Source: a bacterium (lineage in GTDB: Bacteria > UBA8248). From it: 64,000 nucleotides of DNA. The DNA lies in NCBI GenBank assembly GCA_022825065.1, contig JAJDYR010000009.1, positions 20,536 through 84,535 on the forward strand. The letters are read 5' to 3'. How positions within the stretch are numbered: the first letter of the stretch is position 1; each line of letters starts with the position of its first letter. This document shows positions 50,761-60,197 of this stretch, piece by piece. Under the pieces are notes generated by a model. It was not told where the DNA came from. It was given only the letters and a program-made list of their open reading frames with translations, and ran no database searches. The position numbers and the translations under genes are program-made.

Positions 50761-51211
50761 TCAATGCTCCCCTTCAGTTCGTCATGCGAAAATTACGTTC
50801 GCCGAGTGTATGGGTAAAAACGGAATCACGGTTGTGTTCAAGATTACAAACGCCAATCATCCCCGAAAGAATTTCTGGGGCAAAACCCTCATGGCGCCTT
50901 CGCGCAAACTTTACCGCCTCCTCCTTATCACGTCCCCCGCTCCGACGCCAGCCGGGGGGAGAAGAATTTTTCATCTCCCGGAAGCTCCGGAATCCGGCTG
51001 GAATATCGAGAGCGATTCTGATAGGGTGCGGATGATTTTCAGGCGCTGAAAAACCGGTCGGAAATACCGGGTATTTCGATAAAATTAGATAAATTCACGG
51101 TGTTTTTCGACAAATTACCGATAAATTGCAAGAGGGGTGATCCACCGGGAGAATTCCCATAGAACTCGTTCAAAGTCAAGCAGTTATCCCGCCCCCGACA
51201 AGCGGTTTCCC
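50761..51211. other. Divergent intergenic region with AT-rich repeat copy 1
   Basis: The 451 bp between icd and rsmA carry no supported gene. A 24-bp AT-rich sequence at 51077-51100 (core AAATTAGATAAATTCACGG) recurs in the opposite orientation at 63668-63691. Weaker matches extend to a GAATTC at 51151, giving an element of about 75 bp. Promoters for both flanking genes must lie here, but I could not assign them. Confidence 0.5.
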
Positions 51212-52045
51212 ATGGCGCGTCGCACAAGACCAAAACTCGGCCAACACTTCCTGCACGAGAAGAGGTATCTCGCGCAAATCGTTGATTTGGCGGATATTAC
51301 GCCGGGTGAAGACGTGCTCGAAATCGGCGTCGGCGAAGGCGCCCTCACGCGGCGCCTCCTCGCCGCCGGCGCAAAAGTTTTCGGCATCGAGATAGACGAC
51401 GCGCTCATCCCCGCGCTCAAAAAGATGGAGGATGAACACGCTCGATTTCACCTGATCCACGGTGACGCGTTAGAAATCGACTACACCGCTCTCCCCGAGA
51501 AGATGAAATTGGTGGCGAATCTGCCCTATCAGGTCGCTTCGGCGATAATCTCGCAACTCACTGAAAAAGTTGAACATTTTCCCCTCATGGTTCTGATGGT
51601 GCAGCGCGAAGTGGGCGAGAGGCTTTGTGCTGGGCCGGGTGTCAAGGATTATGGCTCACTCACTCTCTGGGTCGGGTATCGATATCAGTCGAGGCTATGC
51701 CAAGTGGTGCCCCCGGGCGCTTTTCGGCCACCACCAAAGGTTGACTCCGCGATCGTTCATCTAGAGGCGAGAGGGAAGCCCCAAGTAGAGGTAGGAGATG
51801 AGGGTCTCTATTTCCGGATCATCCAGGCGGGTTTCGCGCACCGCAGAAAGACACTCCTGAACAATCTCAAGTCATTGAATCCAAGCGAGTTAAAAGGCAA
51901 GGAATTTTTCTCTTCTAAAACTGAGGCATTTCGAAACCTCCTCGAAAGAGCAGACATCGACCCCGGTCGACGAGCCGAGACTCTGGATGCTCAAGAATTC
52001 GCGAGAATTGCCCGAGCCGTGGAATCACTCATGGGTGGCATGTAG
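51212..52045 (+). CDS. rsmA: 16S rRNA (adenine(1518)-N6/adenine(1519)-N6)-dimethyltransferase
   Basis: KsgA methyltransferase, which modifies two adenosines in the last helix of 16S rRNA. From ATG 51212 it has 277 residues: MARRTRPKLGQHFLHEKRYLAQIV, the SAM motif VLEIGVGEGALTRRLLAAGA (about residue 35), HGDALEIDY and the catalytic NLPYQVASAII. An in-frame ATG at 51137 would add 25 residues with no homology, and the family starts just before GQHFL, so 51212 is preferred although the ribosome site is poor. It is followed directly by a glycosyltransferase gene. Confidence 0.94.
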   Translation: MARRTRPKLGQHFLHEKRYLAQIVDLADITPGEDVLEIGVGEGALTRRLLAAGAKVFGIEIDDALIPALKKMEDEHARFHLIHGDALEIDYTALPEKMKLVANLPYQVASAIISQLTEKVEHFPLMVLMVQREVGERLCAGPGVKDYGSLTLWVGYRYQSRLCQVVPPGAFRPPPKVDSAIVHLEARGKPQVEVGDEGLYFRIIQAGFAHRRKTLLNNLKSLNPSELKGKEFFSSKTEAFRNLLERADIDPGRRAETLDAQEFARIARAVESLMGGM

Positions 52046-52048
52046 GCG

Positions 52049-52939
52049 TTGGCTATCAGAATTTTGATTTACCGAATGGGAGCATTCGGGGACACACTGC
52101 TATTGGCTTTATTATTCAAACAGTTAGGTAATCACTACGGAAATGCTCATATCACCCTGGCTGCAAACCCCAATTATGCAGCCCCGCTACTTGACTCGGG
52201 GTTGATTCACGAAATTCTCGACGGGGACTCATCCCCCTTCCACCTCCTGTATAATGCTCGACCACAAGAAAACGACGCTCTGTGTCGACTTATCAAACGC
52301 TATGATATGTGTATGTTCTACACTTCGGACATGTCGGGAGAACTCGCCAAGCGCTTGAGTTCAAATGGGTTGGAGCACTGCCGGATACATCCACCGTTTC
52401 CTCCCCCCTCGGAAGAAATTCACATATGTGAGTGGATGATGCGTCCATGGCCATTTGGGGACGCTTCCAAAGGCGAGAAAATCACACTCATTCCTTCACA
52501 GAATCATTTAATTTTAGCTGATAAAGTATTGAATGAATTTGGAATAGATGATGGTTTCTTTCTCATCCACCCAGGCGGCGGGGGAAAGAACAAATGGATT
52601 CCCCTTCCGATTCTCGACACAATGGTGCGAAAGCAAGCTGATGAAACAGGTCAGCTGCCTGTCATTATAGAAGGGCCAGCGGATTCAGTCGTTTGCGAAG
52701 AATTTCAAAGGCTGTTTGATGATTCCATTCCGGCACTCAAGGATACTACACCCAAAGTTCTAAGCGCTCTTCTTTCAAAGTCTTCTGGATATTTTGGAGG
52801 GGATTCCGGCGTTTCCCACCTCGCATCTCTTTATGCGCCGCGTGCCACGATATTATATGGCCCAGATTCCAACATGCGGATTTGGCGTCCAATAGGCCCT
52901 GGCACACTCTGTATTCCATGGGAAACAATGAAGAGTTGA
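52049..52939 (+). CDS. Glycosyltransferase family 9 (heptosyltransferase-like)
   Basis: A 296-residue GT9 protein. The N-terminus MAIRILIYRMGAFGDTLLLALLFKQLG matches the ADP-heptose:LPS heptosyltransferase start, and the C-terminal FLIHPGGGGKNKWIPLPILD and SGYFGGDSGVSHLASLYAPRATILYG hold the donor-binding motifs. It probably adds a sugar to lipopolysaccharide at the inner face of the membrane. Translation starts at TTG 52049, three bases after the rsmA stop. From here to about 60 kb the sequence is more AT-rich than before. The sugar donor is not predictable. Confidence 0.82.
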   Translation: MAIRILIYRMGAFGDTLLLALLFKQLGNHYGNAHITLAANPNYAAPLLDSGLIHEILDGDSSPFHLLYNARPQENDALCRLIKRYDMCMFYTSDMSGELAKRLSSNGLEHCRIHPPFPPPSEEIHICEWMMRPWPFGDASKGEKITLIPSQNHLILADKVLNEFGIDDGFFLIHPGGGGKNKWIPLPILDTMVRKQADETGQLPVIIEGPADSVVCEEFQRLFDDSIPALKDTTPKVLSALLSKSSGYFGGDSGVSHLASLYAPRATILYGPDSNMRIWRPIGPGTLCIPWETMKS

Positions 52940-53000
52940 TCTTGCTTTTTTCTTGCAATTATTTTGGGCAGGAGAAGCGCAACTTCAACAATAACAAAAA

Positions 53001-53729
53001 TCAATCAATAAGGTTCGCCAGCCTGCCCCAGCGCGGTGAACCCGAATCCCCATTCCATGACCAGTAAATCATGAAAGCGGAACCACGGATCTTATCGTCC
53101 CAACACGGCGCTGACCATAACGAACAAGGAAAAGGCAACCCAAATGCATAGCCCGCAAAACGGATAGGTATATGATTCGCACGCTCACCCATTTTCAAAA
53201 AACCCCAAAAACGGCTGTCTTGACTATTGTTTCGATTATCCCCCAGCATGAATAAGTGCCCAGGCGGAACTTTTTGCGGCCCCCATTTGCTCTCAAAACC
53301 TACAGCGGTACCATTGGGCTTAAAACGCACATATTTTTCATCCAGCGGTACACATTGTTCCGGTGTGTTCGGTGTGGCGCAGTTGACAAACACTTTTTCC
53401 CCTCGAACCATCACCTCCTCACCCGATAACGCAATGACGCGCTTGATAAAATCCCGTCGTTCATCCTTAGGAAACCTGAACACGATAATGTCTCCGCGTT
53501 TAGGTTCGCGGAACCAAAAAATAAATTTATTGACAAGTATATGGTCTCCGACGAGAAGAGTATTTTCCATCGAACCCGAGGGAATCTTGAATGCTTGCAC
53601 TACAAAAGTGCGCACAAACATAGCCAGCAGCAAAGCTATGACTATTGCTTCAGCATATTCGCGAAAAGTTGATTTGGATTTACGCTTACGTTTCGCGCTT
53701 TTGCCTGTTGCTAAATCGGCATCCGACAC
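53001..53729 (-). CDS. lepB: Signal peptidase I (with unusual insertion)
   Basis: Membrane protease that cleaves signal peptides. The 242-residue protein has a basic N-terminus, one transmembrane helix (about 25-47), the catalytic Ser53 in KIPSGSMENTLLVGDHILV and the base Lys96 in DFIKRVIALSGE. The later motifs PPGHLFMLGDNRNNSQDSRFW and GSAFMIYWSW are normal. About 30 residues (181-210, GERANHIPIR to SLWSAPCW) between them have no counterpart in ordinary LepB, where DDKIRGSAF follows LKM directly. It starts just after lepA, in the usual lepA-lepB order. Confidence 0.9.
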   Translation of the reverse strand: MSDADLATGKSAKRKRKSKSTFREYAEAIVIALLLAMFVRTFVVQAFKIPSGSMENTLLVGDHILVNKFIFWFREPKRGDIIVFRFPKDERRDFIKRVIALSGEEVMVRGEKVFVNCATPNTPEQCVPLDEKYVRFKPNGTAVGFESKWGPQKVPPGHLFMLGDNRNNSQDSRFWGFLKMGERANHIPIRFAGYAFGLPFPCSLWSAPCWDDKIRGSAFMIYWSWNGDSGSPRWGRLANLID

Positions 53730-53731
53730 GT

Positions 53732-55534
53732 TTACTCCTTGCCCACATCCAAAACAGCCATAAATGCTTCTTGAGGCACTTCAACGGTACCGATATTCTT
53801 CATGCGTTTCTTCCCTTCTCGCTGCTTTTCCAGCAACTTGCGTTTTCGCGTGATATCACCACCATAGCACTTCGCGGTCACATCTTTTCTCAACGCACGA
53901 ATCGTCTCCCGCGCAATCACCCGGTTCCCAACCGCGGCTTGTATGATGACCTCAAACATTTGCCTCGGGATGATTTCTTTCATTTTTTGCACCAGCGCCC
54001 GGCCATGATAGTAAGCTTTTTCCTTGTGAATGATCGTCGAAAAGGGGTCTATAGGCTGTCCATTGAGCAGGACATCGAGTTTGACCACCTCCGCCGAGCG
54101 GTAATCCAGGTGCTCATAGTCAAAACTCGCGTATCCGCGAGAAACAGATTTTAACTTGTCGTAAAAATCGAAAAGAATTTCACTAAACGGTAGCTCGTAG
54201 ACGATTTGCACAGTCGCCGTGTCGATATATTCCATAGAGCGCTGTATGCCCCGCTTCTCCTGGGCCAATTTGAGCACGGCGCCCACATATTCCGAGGGCA
54301 CAAGAATAGTGCCCAAAATGAAAGGCTCCTCGATCGATTCAATCCTTGACAGCTCGGGCAACTTAGCTGGACTATCAATTTCCTCCACCGTAGCGTCACT
54401 GAGCAGAACGCGAAAGATCACCGTCGGAGCTGTTATGATGAGTGTCAGATCGTATTCGCGCTCCAGCCTCTCGCGAATAATTTCCATGTGAAGAAGGCCC
54501 AAAAATCCACATCTGAAACCAAACCCCAAAGCTACCGACGTCTCGGGATCATAGGTAAAGGCCGAATCGTTCAGTCTGAGTTTTTCGAGCGCCGTCCTTA
54601 AGTCTTCATACTCCGCGCTGTCCGCCGCATATAAACCGCTAAATACCATCGCTTTCGGCTCCTGAAAGCCTTGGATGGCCTCACGCGCAGGGTTTTTGGC
54701 AAGCGTAATGGTGTCACCTACCCGTGTATCGCTCACCTCGCGTATCGAAGCAGACAAAATTCCCACTTCGCCCGGCCCAAGTTCTTTCATTTTTACTTCA
54801 TGAGGCGTATATGTACTTAAACTCAGAACTTGATATTCCTTGCCAGTAGACATAAAGCGTACGATATCGCCCTTGCGAATTGTCCCCTCGAACATACGAA
54901 AGAGTGGAATGGCTCCCTGGTAGGAGTCATACCAAGAATCGATCACGAGCCCTTGAGCGAAACCTTGTGGCTCTCCACTAGGAGGGGGAATTCGCTCAAC
55001 GATTGCTTCAAGTAGCAAATCCACGCCTTCGCCTTGTTTCGCGCTCACCAGAAGGCATTCATCCCCATCAATTCCGATGATGTCCTCCACCTGCTTCATC
55101 ACGCGTTCAGGATCCGCCGCCGGCAAATCGATTTTATTGATTACTGGGATAATGGCTAAGTCCTGCTCCAAAGCAAGATATGCATTCGCCATCGTTTGCG
55201 CCTGAATACCTTGTGTCGCGTCGATCAGCAGCAAAGCGCCCTCGCAAGCCTGAAGGCTTCTGGAAACTTCATAACTGAAATCCACATGGCCAGGCGTATC
55301 TATAAGGTTAAAGACATAATCTTCACTCCTAGAAGACCTATAGAAGATACGAACCGTCGCCGCCTTAATTGTGATGCCTCGCTCCTGCTCCAAATCCATG
55401 GAATCCAAAACTTGAGAAGACATTTCACGCTTTGAAAGTGCCCCGGTTATTTCCAGAATGCGATCCGCCAGGGTGGATTTTCCGTGGTCTATATGAGCGA
55501 TAATTGAAAAATTCCTGATTCGATCGATGTTCAC
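53732..55534 (-). CDS. lepA: Elongation factor 4 (LepA)
   Basis: Ribosomal back-translocase GTPase of 600 residues. G motifs are [18 protein letters not shown] (about 10-27), [16 protein letters not shown] and [13 protein letters not shown] (about 128). The LepA-specific C-terminal domain ends with [42 protein letters not shown], the typical tail. Length is exactly that of the family. The lepB start is two bases past its stop, so the two are one operon. Confidence 0.97.
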   Translation of the reverse strand: MNIDRIRNFSIIAHIDHGKSTLADRILEITGALSKREMSSQVLDSMDLEQERGITIKAATVRIFYRSSRSEDYVFNLIDTPGHVDFSYEVSRSLQACEGALLLIDATQGIQAQTMANAYLALEQDLAIIPVINKIDLPAADPERVMKQVEDIIGIDGDECLLVSAKQGEGVDLLLEAIVERIPPPSGEPQGFAQGLVIDSWYDSYQGAIPLFRMFEGTIRKGDIVRFMSTGKEYQVLSLSTYTPHEVKMKELGPGEVGILSASIREVSDTRVGDTITLAKNPAREAIQGFQEPKAMVFSGLYAADSAEYEDLRTALEKLRLNDSAFTYDPETSVALGFGFRCGFLGLLHMEIIRERLEREYDLTLIITAPTVIFRVLLSDATVEEIDSPAKLPELSRIESIEEPFILGTILVPSEYVGAVLKLAQEKRGIQRSMEYIDTATVQIVYELPFSEILFDFYDKLKSVSRGYASFDYEHLDYRSAEVVKLDVLLNGQPIDPFSTIIHKEKAYYHGRALVQKMKEIIPRQMFEVIIQAAVGNRVIARETIRALRKDVTAKCYGGDITRKRKLLEKQREGKKRMKNIGTVEVPQEAFMAVLDVGKE

Positions 55535-55815
55535 GGCCGGAAGAAATCTCTCTGGGAAGGCGAATGGCGCGAATGCCGAAATTGCGTGAGCCTGCTTGAA
55601 ATTTTATTTCCGTTCTTCGATTTCTGGTTGCCTGCAAAAACAGCAGTAGATAAACCTACTATTTTCACAGGTGATCAGGCGAACACGCTATATCAAACTT
55701 GTCCAACCTTGGTCAAATTGTTTGCCCCCGGATATTCACGATGTTAGCATATGCAAAGTGCAGTGTTTCAGTCATTTATGCGTAATCCGCACCCACGATT
55801 AGGGCACACTTAACC
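55535..55815. other. Divergent intergenic region lepA / htrA
   Basis: About 280 bp between divergent genes. It should hold promoters for both; AT-rich stretches occur at about 55660-55730, but no pair of boxes is good enough to assign. No gene or repeat was seen. Confidence 0.3.
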
Positions 55816-57225
55816 ATGCGCTGCCGTAGCCTGCATGTTTTAACCCACCTCTCCATATTATGGTTGCTCTGCTTATTTTGCGCCTCGCCAGCATCGGCGG
55901 AGCCGCATCCATTTGGTAGTCGTCTCATCATCGATGCGGCCAAAAAGTTACAGCCTTCAGTTGTACATATTCGTGTAAAACCAAAAGGAATGGAGGGCAA
56001 TCCGTTACTCAACCTTTTCGGGAGAGGCCGTCAAAAAGACAACCCTCCAAAATTTGATCAGGGCGATGCGCCCTTTAGCGGGCACTATAACGTGGGATCT
56101 GGAATCATTGTCTCACAAGAGGGCCATATCTTAACGAATCACCACGTTATCAAGAATGCGCAAGAAATTATGGTCAAACTCCATGAAGGGGAGGAATTCT
56201 CAGCCCGTTTACTTGGTGTGGACGATAAAACAGATCTTGCCCTGCTGAAAATAAAACCGACTCAAAAACTCCAGGAAGCATCTCTCGGAGATTCCGATAA
56301 AATAGAAGTCGGGCAGTGGGTTATAGCAATAGGTAGTCCATTCGGTTTGGCGAATTCCCTATCCGTGGGAATAGTCAGCGCAAAGGGTAGGGATTTGAAA
56401 GAAGGTCCTTTTGATGAATACCTCCAAACCGACGCATCAATTAACCCTGGCAACTCCGGTGGCCCACTTGCAAATACGGAAGGCATCGTAATCGGCGTCA
56501 ACACAGCGATATTTTCCAGCGGGTCGCGCGCCTGGAGTTTGGGCATCGGATTCGCTATCCCGATCAACCAGGCCAAAGCCGTTATCGATTCCCTTCGCCA
56601 CAAAGGCTATCCGGTGCGGGGTCGTCTGGGTGCGGCCATATCTGCAGTTCCCCGGCAAGAGGGAAAGAATCTGGGCTTAGCCCGCTTCGAGGGCGCCAAG
56701 CTCACGCAAGTTACCCGCGGCGGCCCTGCTGATCGTGCCGGCTTGCGTAGAGGAGATGTCGTGGTTGAATTCGACGGCAAATCTGTAAGTACATGGCAGA
56801 GTCTTCCCCGCATAGTAGCTCGCACGAAACCAAATTCCCTTGTGTTGGTAAAATATTATCGGGAAAAGCGTCTCGAAAGTGTCTATATCCGCATAGGAAG
56901 TCGGCCTGAAGCGCCCCATTCTCGAAAGGTGACCAACCATAAGTACATGGGAATGAAGGTAGAAATGCTCACTCCACATCTCGCCCAGCGTTTCGGATTG
57001 ACATATGAGGAGAATAAATTGGTGGTCTCCTCGATTCTCAGAGGCGGCATTGCTGAGCTTAGCGGAATCAGGCCCGGCGATGAAATCAAGGAGGTTAACC
57101 ATAAACCAGTAAAAACAATAGAGGAATTTCAGTTGATTGTTGACAAATCACGCCTCGAGGGCTCCGTGCTCCTCCTTTTGAAGAGAAAAGAAACAAACCT
57201 ATTCGCTGCTCTTCAAATCAAGTAA
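55816..57225 (+). CDS. HtrA/DegP-type periplasmic serine protease with two PDZ domains
   Basis: A 469-residue Do-like protease. A signal peptide (about 1-28) ends CASPASAEPH. The trypsin-like domain holds the catalytic His in ILTNHHVIKN (about residue 113), Asp in GVDDKTDLALLK (about 143) and Ser in DASINPGNSGGPLANTEG (about 217). Two PDZ domains follow: one after PVRGRLGAAI with GPADRAGLRRGDVVVEF, and one with LRGGIAELSGIRPGDEIKEVN. It degrades or refolds misfolded envelope proteins. The gene is divergent from lepA and convergent with dgt. Confidence 0.93.
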   Translation: MRCRSLHVLTHLSILWLLCLFCASPASAEPHPFGSRLIIDAAKKLQPSVVHIRVKPKGMEGNPLLNLFGRGRQKDNPPKFDQGDAPFSGHYNVGSGIIVSQEGHILTNHHVIKNAQEIMVKLHEGEEFSARLLGVDDKTDLALLKIKPTQKLQEASLGDSDKIEVGQWVIAIGSPFGLANSLSVGIVSAKGRDLKEGPFDEYLQTDASINPGNSGGPLANTEGIVIGVNTAIFSSGSRAWSLGIGFAIPINQAKAVIDSLRHKGYPVRGRLGAAISAVPRQEGKNLGLARFEGAKLTQVTRGGPADRAGLRRGDVVVEFDGKSVSTWQSLPRIVARTKPNSLVLVKYYREKRLESVYIRIGSRPEAPHSRKVTNHKYMGMKVEMLTPHLAQRFGLTYEENKLVVSSILRGGIAELSGIRPGDEIKEVNHKPVKTIEEFQLIVDKSRLEGSVLLLLKRKETNLFAALQIK

Positions 57226-57319
57226 CACCTGCACTCAAACCAAAATGATGCAAAAGTCTTTATAGCGAATTTTCTTTGCTTTTAGGTCTAGCTCTCGAAA
57301 TTCGATTGAAACATGAGTT

Positions 57320-58462
57320 TCATGAACCCAACCATCGCTCATGTTGTTGGAGCGCGTAGCGGTCCGTCATTCCTGCAACATAATCACAAACCATTCGATG
57401 TCTCCCTTCCACTTTCTCGAGTCTACGTACATGCTCCGGAATCTTATGGGGTTCGACGATGTACAACTGAAACAAGCCATTCAATGTTTTTCGAGCGCTT
57501 TGTTCTAATTTCATGACGCGCTCGTTTTTATACATCCTCGCCATCAAGAAACGTTTGAGTTCGATGTTCTTCTCATTCATCTCTTCACTGAAAACAACCA
57601 CATCATGCCCATTCTCTCTGACATCCGAAATATCTCGAATATTTCGAGTCTTAATTCGCTCGCATGTGGATGTGATGATATCTTGTACTTGTGAGTTGAT
57701 AATTCTGCGAATGGTGTCGTGCTTACTCTCTCGCCAGGAAGAGTCGGGAAAAGATTTTTTTGACCTATTGTAATGTTCACGCCAAAGGCACGCATCCAGC
57801 ACATCTTGCAGATCAAATAGCCGAGATGACAGTCCATCATCCAAATCATGATTGTTATATGCTATCTCATCCGCCACATCGACCACCTGAGCTTCGAGGC
57901 TGGGAGAGATCGTATTCGTCAGACCGGTTGGCATTGAGCCTTCGTACCGATGGAGATATTTTATGATTCCCTCGCGCGTTTCCCATGTCAGGTTCAAACC
58001 TGGGAATGATGGATAGCGCTTTTCCAAAACTTCGACGATCCGCAGCGCTTGCAAATTATGTTCAAACCCTCCGTGCTCTTCCATAAGTTCATCTAAAACC
58101 TTCTCTCCGGCATGACCAAATGGCGGGTGGCCTAAATCGTGCGCAAGGGCAACAGCCTCGGCAAGTTCTTCATTCAAGCCCAGCGCACGCGCGATTGATC
58201 GAGCGATTTGGCTCACTTCTATGGTGTGCGTCAAACGTGTCCGATAGTGATCGCCCTCATGATTCACAAAAACCTGCGTTTTGTATTCAAGTCTCCTGAA
58301 CGCCTGCGTATGGATGATCCTGTCACGATCACGCTGAAAGGCTGTCCTCATGTCATGTTCAGGCTCCGGGTGTTGCCTCCCGAGACTATCGGCACTATGC
58401 GCAGCATAGGGGGCCAGCAAGTGTTTTTCCCGCTCCTCGATGGAAACTCGAGTGTTGTTCAT
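57320..58462 (-). CDS. dgt: Deoxyguanosinetriphosphate triphosphohydrolase-like protein
   Basis: HD-domain dNTP hydrolase of 380 residues. Motifs are RDRIIHTQAFRRLEYKTQVFVNHEGDHYRTRLTHTIEVSQ (metal His), the HD pair in AVALAHDLGHPPFGHAGE (about 107-124), and EAQVVDVADEIAYNNHDLDDGL with the last metal Asp. This is the short, class 2 type of dGTPase (about 380 residues), whose substrate may be several dNTPs. It has a normal length and lies 22 bp downstream of the AlkA-like gene. Confidence 0.93.
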   Translation of the reverse strand: MNNTRVSIEEREKHLLAPYAAHSADSLGRQHPEPEHDMRTAFQRDRDRIIHTQAFRRLEYKTQVFVNHEGDHYRTRLTHTIEVSQIARSIARALGLNEELAEAVALAHDLGHPPFGHAGEKVLDELMEEHGGFEHNLQALRIVEVLEKRYPSFPGLNLTWETREGIIKYLHRYEGSMPTGLTNTISPSLEAQVVDVADEIAYNNHDLDDGLSSRLFDLQDVLDACLWREHYNRSKKSFPDSSWRESKHDTIRRIINSQVQDIITSTCERIKTRNIRDISDVRENGHDVVVFSEEMNEKNIELKRFLMARMYKNERVMKLEQSARKTLNGLFQLYIVEPHKIPEHVRRLEKVEGRHRMVCDYVAGMTDRYALQQHERWLGS

Positions 58463-58483
58463 AAACGTACCTAACCCTCAAAA

Positions 58484-59419
58484 TCAGTCTGTATCACCAG
58501 CGGGCGGAATACCCGCGCGCCATGCGGCAAATAAGTAAGTCGTTGCCAGAGAAGCCCATGGATGCCACCTGTCAGCTTGCATGCGTGCCGTCTTTTCGTC
58601 CACACGCTCTTCTCCAAAGCAGAAACGCCCCACGACTTTCTGCACCCCTAAATCACCACCAGGGAATACCTCTACGCGGCCAAGCGCCCGAAACAACATT
58701 TGCTCGGCTGTCCAGCGACCCACGCCTCGTATCTCGGTCAAGCGAGCTACTGCTTCGTCTATCGTGAGAATACGCAGCTCATTCTCATCCAAGCGACCCT
58801 CCAGAGCAGCGCGCGCCACGTCAATCACATATTCGGCTTTTCGTTCCGAGAATTGCATAGAGCGAAAAGTTGGTACCCGAGCTCGGGCCAAACGCTCTGG
58901 ACGCGGAAATGCGTAATGCGTCTTCCCATCGACTCGTAATTTTCTTCCCCATCGCTTGACCATACGCCCCCGTATGGCGCCGGCGAACGTTAAATTCACC
59001 TGTTGCGCCGTAATCGCCGTAACAAGAGCCTCAAACACGCTCAGGTAACATATGGGCTTGAGTCCACTGAATTTTTTCACAACCGGAGCCAAATCCGAAT
59101 CGTCTTCTGCCATTTTGTAAAACGGTCTCAAATCAAGATCAAAAGCCAAAATATGCTCGATCGCTTCTAAACCTGCCTTTTGGGCTGATTTCGTCATCCG
59201 CCCTTCCGTTGTCATTCGAAGTTGAATCGAGTTCCGGCCTTCGCCTTCCTTTTCGGCTTCTAACAAAACCAAATCACCATTCGCATCTTCTACAACCCTG
59301 CGGTACACCCCGCCTGCGTAGGAGTTGACAAACTCCTCTCTGGAAACACGGAACCGCAACAAGCTCTCGTGAAACAAAAAAGGTTCAGGGGGATGTAGAA
59401 TTTTGGTTACAGACCCCAT
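58484..59419 (-). CDS. DNA-3-methyladenine glycosylase II (AlkA-like)
   Basis: HhH-GPD base-excision repair glycosylase of 311 residues. The helix-hairpin-helix is LTEIRGVGRWTAEQMLFRALGR (about 231-252), and the catalytic Asp is in FPGGDLGVQKVV (about 258). The N-terminal part with PFYKMAEDDSDLAPVVKKFSGLKP and ALVTAITAQQVNLTFAGAIRGRM is typical of AlkA from this branch. It removes alkylated purines. The DWHPWAS-like end is present as RWHPWASLATTYLFAAW. It starts just after the ABC permease gene. Confidence 0.9.
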   Translation of the reverse strand: MGSVTKILHPPEPFLFHESLLRFRVSREEFVNSYAGGVYRRVVEDANGDLVLLEAEKEGEGRNSIQLRMTTEGRMTKSAQKAGLEAIEHILAFDLDLRPFYKMAEDDSDLAPVVKKFSGLKPICYLSVFEALVTAITAQQVNLTFAGAIRGRMVKRWGRKLRVDGKTHYAFPRPERLARARVPTFRSMQFSERKAEYVIDVARAALEGRLDENELRILTIDEAVARLTEIRGVGRWTAEQMLFRALGRVEVFPGGDLGVQKVVGRFCFGEERVDEKTARMQADRWHPWASLATTYLFAAWRAGIPPAGDTD

Positions 59420-59420
59420 G

Positions 59421-60197
59421 CTATTCCACCATCCGTCTACTTACCAAAACACAGGCGACCGTCAAGAATAAGAATGTAAAACCAAGCAGAAACGAAAAAT
59501 GCCAGATAAAATTCTCAACGTGTCCATAAATAAACAAGCCGCGCGAAATTCGCACCGCATGCGTGAGCGGTAGAGCCTCAGACAACCGTTCCACCCAGAT
59601 CGGAAGACCTTTGATGGGAAACAATGTGCCGGCGAAGAAAAACATCGGCATGACGATAGCTGAAAAATAAAAATTAAAAAACGAAAAACTATGAGCCAAT
59701 GACGTCGCAATGAGTCCCAAGGCTGCAAACATCACCGCCTCGATAAACAGAATCGGGAGAATCGCTACCGCCCACCATGAACCCACCAGACCGAACAAAC
59801 TTAAAACTACCAACATCAGTGTCGAGCCAATCAACGCACGGCTGGCGCACCAGAGAAGATCCCCCAGCACGATATCGCCTACCGTAAGCGGAGCCATCAG
59901 CATGGACTCATAGATATTTTGAATTCTCATCCTCGAATAAGCCCCGTACGTGGATTCATACGTGGCATTCCACATCGCGACGGAAACCATCAACCCGGGG
60001 CCTATGAACTGCGCATATGAGATGCCGTCCAAATTCGGCACAAACCGGCCGAGTCCATAACCAAACGCCACCAGCCACAAGATGTGCTCGCCCAGGTTGC
60101 CGGCCCATTCCGCCAAGTAGAAAGAGCGGTAGTACACCAAATGACGAACCCAGACGCGAAAGGCGCGATGGCTCGGAGCCTGGGGGAAAAGCATCAA
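59421..60197 (-). CDS. ABC-2 type transporter permease (NodJ-like)
   Basis: A 258-residue membrane protein with six hydrophobic helices. FLAEWAGNLGEHILWLVAFGYGLG, YAQFIGPGLMVSVAMWNATYESTYG and the signature NIYESMLMAPLTVGDIVLGDLLW fit the NodJ/ABC-2 exporter family, as does PMFFFAGTLFPIKGLPIWVERLSEALPLTHAV. Its first codons overlap the ATPase gene by four bases. Together they form an exporter of unknown substrate; the Nod function (lipochitin oligosaccharide) should not be assumed. Confidence 0.9.
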   Translation of the reverse strand: MMLFPQAPSHRAFRVWVRHLVYYRSFYLAEWAGNLGEHILWLVAFGYGLGRFVPNLDGISYAQFIGPGLMVSVAMWNATYESTYGAYSRMRIQNIYESMLMAPLTVGDIVLGDLLWCASRALIGSTLMLVVLSLFGLVGSWWAVAILPILFIEAVMFAALGLIATSLAHSFSFFNFYFSAIVMPMFFFAGTLFPIKGLPIWVERLSEALPLTHAVRISRGLFIYGHVENFIWHFSFLLGFTFLFLTVACVLVSRRMVE

